Below are positions 1-8,176 of a stretch of DNA of 18,999 nt, piece after piece. The translations under genes were made by a program, and so were the position numbers. Each line of letters starts with the position of its first letter. Position 1 is the stretch's first letter. Under the pieces are notes generated by a model. That model did no database searches. It was not told the DNA's origin and saw only the letters and a list, made by a program, of their open reading frames with translations. The stretch comes from Planctomycetota bacterium (lineage in GTDB: Bacteria; Planctomycetota; Planctomycetia; Pirellulales; Pirellulaceae), in the NCBI GenBank assembly GCA_026692885.1, contig JAPLNJ010000532.1, positions 1 through 18,999 on the forward strand. Reading direction: 5' to 3'.

Positions 1-47
1 TGCCAGGTTATTTCTTTACAGCCACTAAGTGTATCGTCTTCCATTCA

Positions 48-191
48 TCACGCGGCATGAATCGAGTATAGGAATCTGTGATCCGCCGACAAGGCGATGC
101 GGATCCAGTTCCACACGACGACGATGCGCAAGGCGTCCCCCAGCTGCAGAGTGGCGCAGCGACAGCGCCGAACTGAGCAGTGCCGGTCCAC
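48..191 (-). repeat. Repeat-like ORF segment, possibly a dispersed planctomycete intergenic repeat
   Basis: Read on the minus strand, this stretch stays open for about 47 codons from a GTG and contains the phrases RCATLQLGDALRIVVVWNW and IALSADHRF, then stops at TGA (48-50). From memory, similar short shadow proteins occur many times in Rhodopirellula-type genomes, where they reflect a dispersed intergenic repeat rather than a protein. No ribosome binding site is evident. It begins five bases after the stop of the truncated gene at 196-402, so it may mark the breakpoint that truncated that gene. The repeat identity is recalled, not computed. Confidence 0.35.
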
Positions 192-195
192 CTTC

Positions 196-402
196 TTAAT
201 CCGCGACTGAGGCAACGACTTCACCCGGTTGAGCCTGGGCCACCGCGGCGGGAATGGTCTTCAAGGGCAAGGTCTCGGTCCCGGGGTTCTGGTCGTCGGC
301 CTGGGGATGTTCCTGGGCGACGAACCGTTCGCGCGACGCCGCGACGCCGGTCAGCGCCATGACGATCCAGACGGCCAATACTTGGTGGAATATGGATTTC
401 AT
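196..402 (-). pseudogene. Truncated N-terminus of an exported, probably right-handed beta-helix protein
   Basis: The ATG at 402 is preceded by a strong Shine-Dalgarno sequence (GGAAGGAG, about six bases upstream), which sets the start. The 68-residue product opens with a signal peptide (MKSIFHQVLAVWIVMALTG, cleavage probably near VAA-S). It then has a short charged linker and ends with PLKTIPAAVAQAQPGEVV. That last phrase matches the usual opening of right-handed parallel beta-helix or pectate-lyase-like domains (TIQAAVDAAQPGDVV style), but a TAA follows six residues later. Such proteins normally run to several hundred residues, so only the leader and the first strand remain. The gene lies 46 bases downstream of the GH32-like gene on the same strand, so the two were probably co-transcribed. 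The family assignment rests on one short motif. Confidence 0.55.
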
Positions 403-448
403 TGGTTTCTCCTTCCAGGACGAACGTATGTCAGCCGGCTGATTGAAC

Positions 449-3400
449 TCAGCGGCGGCGCAGCCGCAGGTCGTGAAACTCGGCGCCCACGGTGTCGGCC
501 CACAGGCCGAAACTGTCTTGGCGGCGATCGAACATCGGCGTCGCCAGGCAGATCGTGTCGTTGACACAGGCGACGGCGGCGTTGCCGTCGAGCGCGACTT
601 TCAACAAGATCCGTTCGCCGGGGCGCATGGACAGAGGCCGGTAGGGACGCTCCTTCTCGGGGTTCGAACCCAGCGGTAGCGCGCCGCGGTCCCAAATCAG
701 CCGCTGTGTCCCCACATCGACGAACAACCGGAACGCGTTCTTCCCTTCGGCATCGCCGCCCAGCCAGAGCCCCGCGCGGCCCGTGGGCGGCACGGTCAGG
801 TGCAGACTCAGCAGGCATCGCGCGGGCAGGTTGCCCAAGCTCAACCGAACTTGGCCAGCCACCGACCGCAAGCCAGTGTCGAGACTCTCCCAGCCGGAAG
901 CCTGGGGAGTGCGGAGGGCGGACGACTCGCCAAAAGAATCCTCGACTTCGGCCGGGATGCGGACGCCGAGCCGGTCGCCCGGCCTCTCGACTATTTCGTA
1001 AACCAGCAACCGGCCGGCCCAGCCGTTTTCGCCGTCGTCGCGATAGTCCTGCCGGCGCGGCAGCGTGCCACACAGGAACCGGCGCCGGCCATCGCTGACG
1101 CTCTTGGCCGCATACAGCGAACCGCCGTCGAAGAAATCGTCGGTTGGCGATTCCCACGGACCCTGCAGCGCGGGCGCCGTCATGACGCGGGTGGTTCAGC
1201 CGGGATTCTGCGCGTAGGTCGAAAAGAGGAGATACCATTGCTGTCCCACTTGGAACACGTCCGGACACTCGTAGTCCACGAAATCGCGGGTCACGACCTG
1301 CGCCCAGTCGAACCCCTTCTGGCCGGGCTTGAGTTGCAGATACAGGAGATGGTACTGATCTTTCCAAGAGAACGGAATTACGTCGGCCAGGACGCCCGCG
1401 TCCGGCTGGAAGAGAAACGCCGCGGAGGACGAGGGGATCTCGTGAACCTTGACCGAAAACTCGGTCACCGTCGCCGCGCCGCCGCTGACGCTCAGGCCGA
1501 GCTTTCCAGTCTGGTAGTCGTAGGCCCGGCAACTGAAGGCATACTGGTCGTTGACAAACGTCTCGATCATCGAGCCTTGCACGAAGGCTCGGATCGTGAT
1601 CGGCTTGGTGGCGTCCAAGCCAATGGACCGCGGATAGAAGAACGCCTCGCAGCCAATTTCCGCTTCCTGCTGTTGCGGGCGCAACGTCAGCCGGTAACCG
1701 GAGTCTGGCTCATCGGTCTGGCGCATCGTCAGCGTGAAGACCGCCTGCGGATCCAACTGCAGCTTGCACTGCAGCAAGTAGTGGTCGGGGACGGTCAGGG
1801 CACAACGCGCCCCCGCGGCATCGCCACGACCGACCAGCCCCGTTTCTTCGTACTGCCAGTGGCCGGACACCGCGGCCAGCGGCGGCCGGGTGGCCAAGTC
1901 GCACACGGTCTGCGCGAAGACCGCCAAGACTTCGGGTATCGGCCGGCAGAACAGTTGCCCGCTGGGGCCGGGATAGAGTTCTCGCGGCAGGCACTGGTCG
2001 CCGCCCCAGCCGCCGTTGCCCGCATCACACGCGGGGACGTGATCCCACAGCCAGCCGACCCACACGTGCCGCTGGCCGTCGAACATGCGTTTCCCAGCGC
2101 GGATACACGGCTGGTCGATCTCGTTGTTGAAGGCCGGATTCCCAAACGGCCCGCGCGACTTCTTGCTGTGCCGGTACGTGTTGGCCCCGAGTAGATACCA
2201 CGTGTCGCCGATCTTGAACAGGTCGGGGCAATCCTGGTTCACCGCGTCTAACGCTTGGACTTGCTGCCACGTCTTGAAGTCTTTCGACACCAGCAGGCCC
2301 GGCCCGCCGCCCGTGAGGCTGGTCGCGGTGGGCACCATCCAGTACTGCTGTTCCTCCTCGTTCCACAAGACATACGGATCGCGGAAATCCCGGTTCCGCT
2401 GATTTGAGTAGTGAATCCCATCCGGGTCGATGCGGTCTGCGGGATGTTTCGTCCAGCGAATCAAATCGGGGCTGGTGGCATGGCAGATCGACTCACGGCC
2501 GCGAGGATTCTTCGGGTTCATGCCGCAGTAGAAGATATGGAAGACGCCGTCCTTCTCGAAGACCGATCCGGTGGCCTGTGACCAGCCGTCGAACCCTTCG
2601 GGATCGCCGTCGGCGCGCAGTGCGGTAGGCAGTTCCTTCCAGCGGACGAGGTCCGTCGAGACGATGTGCTCCCAGGGCACCGTAGGCAGGCCGCCGCGCA
2701 AGTAGAACACGTGGTACGTGCCCTTCCAGAAGAACGGGATCGGGTCCCCGTAGTTGCCCTCCCGCGGGCGGAAATGGAATGGCGCACGGACCCTGACCGG
2801 CTGCGTGAGACGGAACAACGGATCGAGGTTGCGCCGCGCGACGAGACAGGCCCCCTTGCCGTCCATGTGCAGCCGGCCGTCGGCCACGCGGGCGCCGCCG
2901 GTGAGTTCCGTCCGGAAGTTGCCCATCCGCTCGGTCGCCGTGTCATCGTCGAAGGTCCACCAGGCGAAGGGCGGTGGGTCCGATGGCTGATTGGGCCGCA
3001 GCCCGGCGATCTGTTCGGCGCTCAAGGCCACGTTATAGACTCGGGCGTCGTCGATCGTGCCCGCGAAGCAGGGCATGTCGCCCGCCCAAGCGTGATGCTT
3101 GCCCATGTAGATCTCGGTGCCCACCGGGAACCACTGCGGACGCTGGACCGAATACTGCGCGTACGGCGTGCCGTTGCGATAGATGGTAACCTCGTGCCCG
3201 CGATAGACAATCGCCAGTTGCACGACAGTCTGCGCATCCGCTGTCTCAACCGCGCAGGCTTGTTGCTCGCGCAGTGTCCGCCGGCCGTTGTCGCTGCCGG
3301 CCATCCACTTGCCCGGGACCAACTCACCCAAGACGATCCCGTCGAACCGCCCCAATTGATCGACGGTGAGCACGCTACCGCTGCGCTGCGTGACGTTGTC

Positions 3401-3547
3401 GGGCGCGACTCAGGCGACCAGCGTCTTATCGTGCAGGGCCTTCAGCGGCGGCGGCACCGCGGCCGTTCCCAGCGAGGCCATCGTCAGAATAGCGGCCGCC
3501 GCCAGAAAAACGTCACGCGTTTGCTGTCCGTGTCGGTTGCCATTCAT
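449..3547 (-). pseudogene. Two-module GH32-like exported protein with N-terminal lectin-like domain, interrupted by two TGA codons
   Basis: One reading frame runs from ATG 3547 to TGA 449 (1,032 codons), broken only by TGA at 3410-3412 and 1196-1198. An alternative start is 3598. Residues 1-35 form a signal peptide. Residues about 45-185 resemble a LamG or concanavalin-type domain (FDGIVLGELVPGKWMAGSDN; later IDDARVYNVALSAEQIAGL). Module 1 carries the GH32 clan GH-J motifs: YGDPIPFFWKG (nucleophile Asp 268), FRDPYVLW (RDP, 389-391) and DCPDLF (439-444), followed by a beta-sandwich. Module 2 has a matching Asp (ADVIPFSWKDQYHLLYL) and ECPDVF but no RDP segment between them, then a second beta-sandwich. 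The family cleaves beta-fructosides such as levan or inulin; the actual substrate is not predictable. The first TGA falls where the paralogue at 16556 has Trp, so it is probably a TGG to TGA mutation. Confidence 0.8.
2666..2775 (-). repeat. 110-bp segment duplicated at 4865-4974
   Basis: This part of GH32-like module 1 encodes the nucleophile strand, from FRPREGNYGDPIPF through to PWEH. It matches 4865-4974 at 108 of 110 positions. The differences are T/C at 2719 versus 4918 and T/C at 2751 versus 4950. Similarity stops abruptly at both ends. Confidence 0.9.
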
Positions 3548-3833
3548 GTTCAGCCCTCTGGAGATGGCAGAGTTTGCCCGTTTCGTTTTCTCCGTCATCG
3601 TCCCTTCCCTACGCCTATTGTCAACCCGGGTCGGACGCCCGTGGAATCCTTGGCGATCTGCCATTGGCCGTCGATCGACTGGACTTGAACTGATTCGGCC
3701 CAACGCTCCGCCCGGCTGGGCTAAACCGCATGGGCCGCAGGGGTGATGGAGAGGCAGGACGATCCGATGGCAAGCAGCAAAACAGAGACCAGGGTTTTCG
3801 TTTTCGGCTCTTTGCCCGAGCTGTATTCTCGGG
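3548..3833. other. Intergenic region between the GH32-like gene and the cassette remnant
   Basis: This is the likely 5' region of the GH32-like gene (minus strand). It includes an alternative in-frame ATG at 3598 with AAGGG just upstream of it, and a weaker AGAGGG upstream of ATG 3547. No convincing coding sequence, hairpin or promoter pair was recognised. Confidence 0.4.
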
Positions 3834-4249
3834 TCATTCCGGATCCCGCGGATACGGCCCTTCGACGCGCAAACACAACTGCTCGGCCAGCAACGCCTGC
3901 CACTCGGCGAAAGGCATGGACTTGCGATTGGCGAAGTTCAGCTCCGCGATTTCGCAGTGGCCAGGATCATCGTCGAGCGGCCGGGGAACGATCTCCATGC
4001 CCAACCGTCGCAACTCGCCGGCGCGGAGAACCGCCACGAAATACTGCTTGCCCTCTCGCCCCCGCCCGGCCTACTCCAGGGTCTTGTATTTGGCCCGCGA
4101 TAGCGACAGTCCGGTCGTATCGAACTGCGTGGGGCGAAAGACCAGCAGCGATGGATTCGGATCAACGTGCGGATCGTAGAACCCGCTGGCTGCGGGAATC
4201 CGCCGATACAGGATTTCGTGATCTGCGACGGGTCCGAACCGTCCGACAT
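3834..4249 (-). pseudogene. Second gene of a two-gene cassette, conserved-hypothetical type, broken by a frameshift and a TAG
   Basis: The ATG at 4249 begins MSDGSDP. The frame is then lost near 4230 and resumes as ADHEILYRRIPAASGFYDPH, FRPTQFDTTGLSLSRAKY and, after a TAG at 4071-4073, AGRGREGKQYFVAVLRAGEL and LLAEQLCLRVEGPYPRDPE. Joined, these pieces give a coherent protein of about 135-140 residues. It resembles small conserved hypothetical proteins I recall from planctomycetes, encoded beside a partner gene like the one at 4278-4682. The TAG replaces a codon between Leu-Glu and Ala-Gly, probably a GAG to TAG change. No catalytic motif was recognised. Two independent lesions argue for a true pseudogene, though a single-base assembly error could explain the frameshift. 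Confidence 0.6.
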
Positions 4250-4277
4250 CCTACTGCCCCCCGATCAAGGCGCAGTT

Positions 4278-4682
4278 TCACGCGATCCGATATCGAGTGA
4301 CCAAGCGGCCTGTGCGGAAGATGGACAGCTCTAGACTTCCGTCCCGTTCCACCTCGACCGACCACAAGAAGGGTGCCGTTCGCCATTCAAAGACGGCCCC
4401 CGCTTCGCAATTGGGGACCAGGCGCAACGGGGGTTCCACGGCCAGATCGCGTAATGCGTGGGCAACTTCCCGAATCAGAGGAATGGTCTGCTGGTTGGGC
4501 GGTTCCAGTCCGTCGTCTTCCAACTCGCCGGGGTCTTGTTCCCAGCGGACAAGCTGCGCCTCGAAACGGTCCCATTCGTCCGGCGAAGGGGCGGCGGCGT
4601 TTTCCCGCGCAGATCTGATAACGGGACCAAGCAAACGTTCCACCTTTTCGGGAATCGCTGTCGGGATATCTAGTAGCTGCAT
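4278..4682 (-). CDS. Conserved hypothetical protein, first gene of a two-gene cassette
   Basis: The start at 4682 (MQLLDIPTAIPEKVERLLGP) is preferred over an upstream in-frame ATG at 4778, because GAGGA lies about eight bases before it and the upstream residues look non-coding. The product is 134 residues, soluble and rather acidic, with no signal peptide or membrane segment. It begins with a probable helical part (residues 1-85) and ends in strand-rich sequence (LVPNCEAGAVFEWRTAPFLW, then DGSLELSIFRTGRLVTRYRI). The partner gene starts 28 bases after its stop, so the pair is probably one transcription unit. The two-gene arrangement is reminiscent of toxin-antitoxin or immunity pairs, but no motif supports that, and the function is unknown. 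Confidence 0.6.
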   Translation of the reverse strand: MQLLDIPTAIPEKVERLLGPVIRSARENAAAPSPDEWDRFEAQLVRWEQDPGELEDDGLEPPNQQTIPLIREVAHALRDLAVEPPLRLVPNCEAGAVFEWRTAPFLWSVEVERDGSLELSIFRTGRLVTRYRIA

Positions 4683-4774
4683 GGCCAGAGTCCTCGAGAT
4701 GCGCTGACAACGCACGTATTGTACAACGCTCGTTCGCAACCGGCCATGCCCTGGGAATTCCGAAGCGGATACGG

Positions 4775-4974
4775 TCATGCTTCACGGCTGTAATGCCAGG
4801 CAGGACGGCTTGTTCCGCCATCGCCGACCGGGTGCTTGCTCGGCGTCGCGGTGAACACCATGCCGTGCTCCCAGGGCACCGTAGGCAGGCCGCCGCGCAA
4901 GTAGAACACGTGGTACGCGCCCTTCCAGAAGAACGGGATCGGGTCCCCGCAGTTGCCCTCCCGCGGGCGGAAAT
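4775..4974 (-). pseudogene. Isolated GH32-like module fragment, partial duplicate of 2666-2775
   Basis: On the minus strand this fragment reads FRPREGNCGDPIPFFWKG, then YHVFYLRGGLPTVPWEH, where similarity to the large GH32-like gene ends. It continues as unrelated sequence (GMVFTATPSKHPVGDGG, then AWHYSREA) to a TGA at 4775-4777. It has no start codon, signal peptide or further domain, so it is not an independent gene. The Tyr before the Gly-Asp nucleophile motif is Cys here. The trailing sequence looks like planctomycete intergenic repeat material, an impression from memory only. Confidence 0.75.
4865..4974 (-). repeat. Second copy of the 110-bp GH32-like segment
   Basis: This is 108 of 110 identical to 2666-2775, in the same orientation and 2,199 bp away. 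The two copies bracket the 5' part of the GH32-like gene and the two-gene cassette, so recombination between them would delete that interval. Confidence 0.9.
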
Positions 4975-6058
4975 CACGGTCCCGTGAACGCGTGGGGCGT
5001 ATTAGCGGTATGCCACAGCGTGCCGAGGTCTGTCAGACTCGGACCCGCAAGATTGTGCGAGGAAACGGCTTGGGTGTGCGCCACCTGTGCGCGTAACGAA
5101 CTTGCCGTTTCCTGCTTGGGTCGTCAACATCCAATCGCGTAACTGGGACATGCCTTGAGCAGGTGGTGGTGGCGACCTCCGTAGCCTGGCGGAGCACCAA
5201 AAGTGCCCCAGGTGGATGTGACCCAAGCGCGCAAGAACTTCCGAGCGTCGGCGCGTCTGGGGCGAACTCAAGGTAGCCAGATAGGAGTGAACTGATTCTG
5301 CCAAACGAACGGGCGAGTCGATGGGACCCACGCGCCAAACGAGCCGCCGTCCATTTACCACAATACCAACCGAAGGAGCCGGCGTCATGGTTGTGCTGGC
5401 GACCTCGAAGCAGGAAGGGGAGACCTTCGGCTCCGGAGGACAATTCGCCCTGATTTCGCATCTCCTTGTCGGCTATCGAGTTATGCGATTATCACTAACC
5501 CAGCCAACGACTTAAATCGCCTCGCAGTTTGGCGAAACCGGCAAAGTGTAGGCGGCTGGAAGGTCGGATAGAACGCTTTTCGTGCGAATTCGCATAAAGG
5601 TTCCAACGCCGATCAATTGAATCGCCCCAAGAAAGGTCCCATGTCCCGAGCCGCTGGTTGGAATCTGGTGGGACACCGGCAAAGTGCTCGATCGTGGCAC
5701 TGCCGGTACTTCACTGGCAAGAGATCGGATCGGTTGCTTGACGAGCGGAGAGAGAGGTCCGCCTACTTCAACGTCAGCTTCAACGGTCCAGAAATTCGGT
5801 TAACTTGGCCGCCTCAAACGAGATTGTCCGCCCCTGTTCCCCTATCCCGCCAAGAGCTACAATGGCGCCGATTCCGTCCTGTTTGCAGAATGGTTGCGGC
5901 CCCAGTCTAGCGAACATACATGCACCCGCCACCTGTCCCGAGCGCCACTACGTCGATCTTGGGAACGCGAAGTTCCAGCCGTACGTCGTCGGGCTGCTCT
6001 ACCTTTACCACTAGCGTCGACGGCAACATGGCGCCCCTTCAGTTCCGGAGATGACTCG
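4975..6058. other. Long region without a supported gene, upstream of the NACHT gene
   Basis: Several overlapping open frames exist (for example minus strand 5002-5461 and plus strand 5617-6014), but none shows a recognisable domain or a good ribosome binding site. Their amino-acid composition is Arg/Pro/Ser-rich, as expected for shadow frames in GC-rich DNA. A small palindrome, CACGG-TC-CCGTG, lies at about 4976-4987. The 12-mer ACCGGCAAAGTG occurs at 5537-5548 and again at 5675-5686. No -35/-10 pair was clear. The stretch may be the 5' flank of an inserted island carrying the NACHT gene. Confidence 0.4.
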
Positions 6059-7960
6059 ATGGCCAAACTCCCTCCAAAATCCTCGTCCTTGCCGCATGTA
6101 GAAACCTCCGCGGGACCGAACGCCGCACCTGACTCCAGGGATAACTCGGCCCGCACGGACCCCGCACAGCCAGCGGACGCGACACAGCTTCCCGCATCCG
6201 CGGACCCTTGTCCGGTAGCAACCTCTACTGAAACGCTTGACACCGGGCAAAAATCCGCCTATTCCATCCGGGCCCTCGCCAAGAGGGCCGAAGAGTATAA
6301 ATGGGTTCTTGCCATCGGCGCTTCTGCCATCGCATTTCTATCTCCTCACAGTTACGAACGACCGTGGATCTACGGAGCCGCGATCCTTCTGGTGGCAGCC
6401 ATAATAGTTCTATGCATTTTTACCGTCCGGAAGCGAAACCTGACCAAGAGAGAGTGGTCTTGCTTCGTGGCCGCACTTACGCTCGGAGGGACTGTTATTT
6501 CATGCAATGCCATCGAGCGGACGTTGCTACTAAAGTGGTTCTATCCTTTCAGCGTTGCTCCGTGCCACTCCATCAGGGGCAAAGCCCTAGAGCAGTGGAA
6601 CCTCTCAACCGAAGCAACATGGCCGACATGTCTGGAAAGTGGCCAGCAAGGAATTCGCCTTGAACAGTACCGCAACGGTGGCGGCTCGAAAAGTAAATTA
6701 GTAAGCGACTTGTCGCGGATGTTTTCGCCATCGGACCGCGCCCGAGGACAGCTAACCTTCCTCTTGGGGCCTGCCGGTAGTGGGAAGACGAACATACTAA
6801 AGCAATGGGTGGCTATTGCTGCGGACAACAACCTGTTTGACTACTGCATTCTTATACGCCTCAAGAAAGATGCCTACGTCTCTAGGAAAGGCAATTCAAT
6901 TGAGACATTGTCGAGTTTGCTAAAGGCGAGCTACGAAGGTCCCTCACTGGACGAGGAGTATTTCAAGCTGATCTTGAAGTACGAGTCCTCGTTGTTAGTC
7001 ATTGACGGGCTAGATGAGATCTCCCCGGATAGTGCCTCTAAGGATAGTGCCTCTCCGAGTGGCATCGACGTGGTCATCGAAGCCGCCCAAGACGCAATTC
7101 GGCAGGCGCCGCTAACCGTAATTGTCGGTTCGCGGCCTGAGGCACTGTACAACAGTGATCCATATCATCGAGGCGACCTACGTGCTGACAGGGCGGTGAG
7201 GTTTACTTGGCTGAAGCCTATCACTGACGATGATTTGAACGGATACATTCGCCGCGCTGCAGAGTTCTGTTTCAACGCCGACGCGTCGAAGGCGCAGATT
7301 GAACCTGCGATTTCGTTCGTCACCGGTAAATGCGGCAAATCGATCGCAATACGCGATATGTGCAGCGAAATTCGCCATCTCACCAATCTCTGTGACAAGT
7401 TCAAGGAATGCGCATCTCTGACGGATTTTCAGATCCTGGAAAAGCTCATTGAAAAGCGCGGTAAAGACCAGTTGGGCAGCCACAAATCGACGCTTGGTTG
7501 GGATAGTCGCAAACAAGCCATTGCTGAGGTGGCATTCAAAATGTCCCAAGCGGGGAAGCGCACGTCAGACAACCACACGTTGAACTTGTCAGGGTTCGTC
7601 ACAATAGATGAACGGACTAAAGAGTACGTGTTCTTTCCCGACGCTGTGAGGTCTTACTTCGTAATTCGCTACATCATGGACCAGCCTTCCTCTGTTCGTG
7701 AATCCATCAAGGAAGATGGGCTCCACCGACACGTTCTTCAGGATGTTTGCTTGCTAGCAGCGAATGATAGGCAGCTGCGCGAGCTAATAGGAGAAGACTT
7801 TAGGACTGGCCCCAGAAAGTACATAGGCAAAATCGACCTGTTGGCGAAGATTATCGGGAGGGAAGAGGTTCGCACGAAATTAGCTCTTCTTGCGCCAGGT
7901 GACCTGATTGACCGGTTCATTTTGGATGCAGTCGGTAACAATGCACAACAGCAGCAGTGA
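6059..7960 (+). CDS. Membrane-anchored NACHT-family STAND NTPase
   Basis: ATG 6059 has GGAG nine bases upstream and gives a 633-residue protein; longer in-frame starts (5894) add low-complexity sequence. Residues 1-80 are a Pro/Ala/Ser-rich cytosolic tail. Hydrophobic segments at about 82-95, 103-123 and 134-150 form two or three membrane spans. The NACHT domain follows: Walker A GPAGSGKT (237-244), Walker B LLVIDGLDEI (312-321, with the small-residue/Asp-Glu signature), and a sensor-type arginine in TVIVGSRPE (353-361). The C-terminal part contains YVFFPDAVRSYFVIRYI (523-539), similar to the winged-helix-end motif of NACHT proteins. No C-terminal repeat sensor is recognisable. Bacterial NACHT proteins are known antiphage effectors or sensors; the role here is inferred from family and context. 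Codon choice appears less GC-biased than in neighbours, suggesting transfer. Confidence 0.85.
   Translation: MAKLPPKSSSLPHVETSAGPNAAPDSRDNSARTDPAQPADATQLPASADPCPVATSTETLDTGQKSAYSIRALAKRAEEYKWVLAIGASAIAFLSPHSYERPWIYGAAILLVAAIIVLCIFTVRKRNLTKREWSCFVAALTLGGTVISCNAIERTLLLKWFYPFSVAPCHSIRGKALEQWNLSTEATWPTCLESGQQGIRLEQYRNGGGSKSKLVSDLSRMFSPSDRARGQLTFLLGPAGSGKTNILKQWVAIAADNNLFDYCILIRLKKDAYVSRKGNSIETLSSLLKASYEGPSLDEEYFKLILKYESSLLVIDGLDEISPDSASKDSASPSGIDVVIEAAQDAIRQAPLTVIVGSRPEALYNSDPYHRGDLRADRAVRFTWLKPITDDDLNGYIRRAAEFCFNADASKAQIEPAISFVTGKCGKSIAIRDMCSEIRHLTNLCDKFKECASLTDFQILEKLIEKRGKDQLGSHKSTLGWDSRKQAIAEVAFKMSQAGKRTSDNHTLNLSGFVTIDERTKEYVFFPDAVRSYFVIRYIMDQPSSVRESIKEDGLHRHVLQDVCLLAANDRQLRELIGEDFRTGPRKYIGKIDLLAKIIGREEVRTKLALLAPGDLIDRFILDAVGNNAQQQQ
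7027..7054 (+). repeat. Short tandem repeat inside the NACHT gene
   Basis: The 13-mer GGATAGTGCCTCT occurs at 7027-7039 and 7042-7054 with a 15-base period, so the frame is preserved. It encodes a doubled Asp-Ser-Ala-Ser unit shortly after the Walker B motif and probably arose by slippage. Confidence 0.8.
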
Positions 7961-8176
7961 TTGGCGGTGCCCTGCCGGGCCAGTTGCTCATCGCAAAGGC
8001 AGATACCACGTACTTCCAGTGGGACACCCAATGAACGACCGACTCAGACAACTTCTCTCGCGTCACGGAATTCGCGATCTTCGACGATGTATCCTGCTGG
8101 TGGGCGCGGGGTCTCCGCAAGTGGGGTCCGCCTCGATGGTTCGGGCCTGCCAACTTGGCATGCACTTTGCCAAGCG
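7957..8176 (+). other. Coding-like debris upstream of the surface-protein remnant
   Basis: One frame reads IGGALPGQLLIAKADTTYF, then QWDTQ and a TGA at about 8030. The same frame continues NFSRVTEFAIFDDVSCWWAR, then GLRKWG. These phrases look like real protein and not shadow sequence, but no continuous gene joins them. The first phrase is reminiscent of tail-fibre or tail-like proteins. They may be the decayed N-terminal part of the gene at 8177-8852. No start with a ribosome binding site was found. Confidence 0.3.

Noticed and set aside
800..2194. Long plus-strand ORF of 464 residues
   Set aside because: It is antisense to the GH32-like gene, whose motifs are unmistakable; the plus frame is Arg/Pro/Ala-rich and featureless.
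449..3547. UGA read as Trp or Gly (variant genetic code)
   Set aside because: TGG is used normally for Trp, several intact genes end at TGA, and one remnant has a TAG instead; nonsense mutation is simpler.
5002..5461. Two overlapping minus-strand ORFs of 128 and 142 residues
   Set aside because: No ribosome binding site, domain or coherent hydrophobic pattern; the composition is typical of shadow frames in GC-rich DNA.
5537..5686. 12-mer ACCGGCAAAGTG repeated at 5537 and 5675
   Set aside because: Two copies of a short word with no shared flanks; may be chance, not called as a repeat element.
5805..6014. Plus-strand ORF ending in PYVVGLLYLYH upstream of the NACHT gene
   Set aside because: The ending looks protein-like, but there is no ribosome binding site or recognisable family and the N-terminus is implausible.
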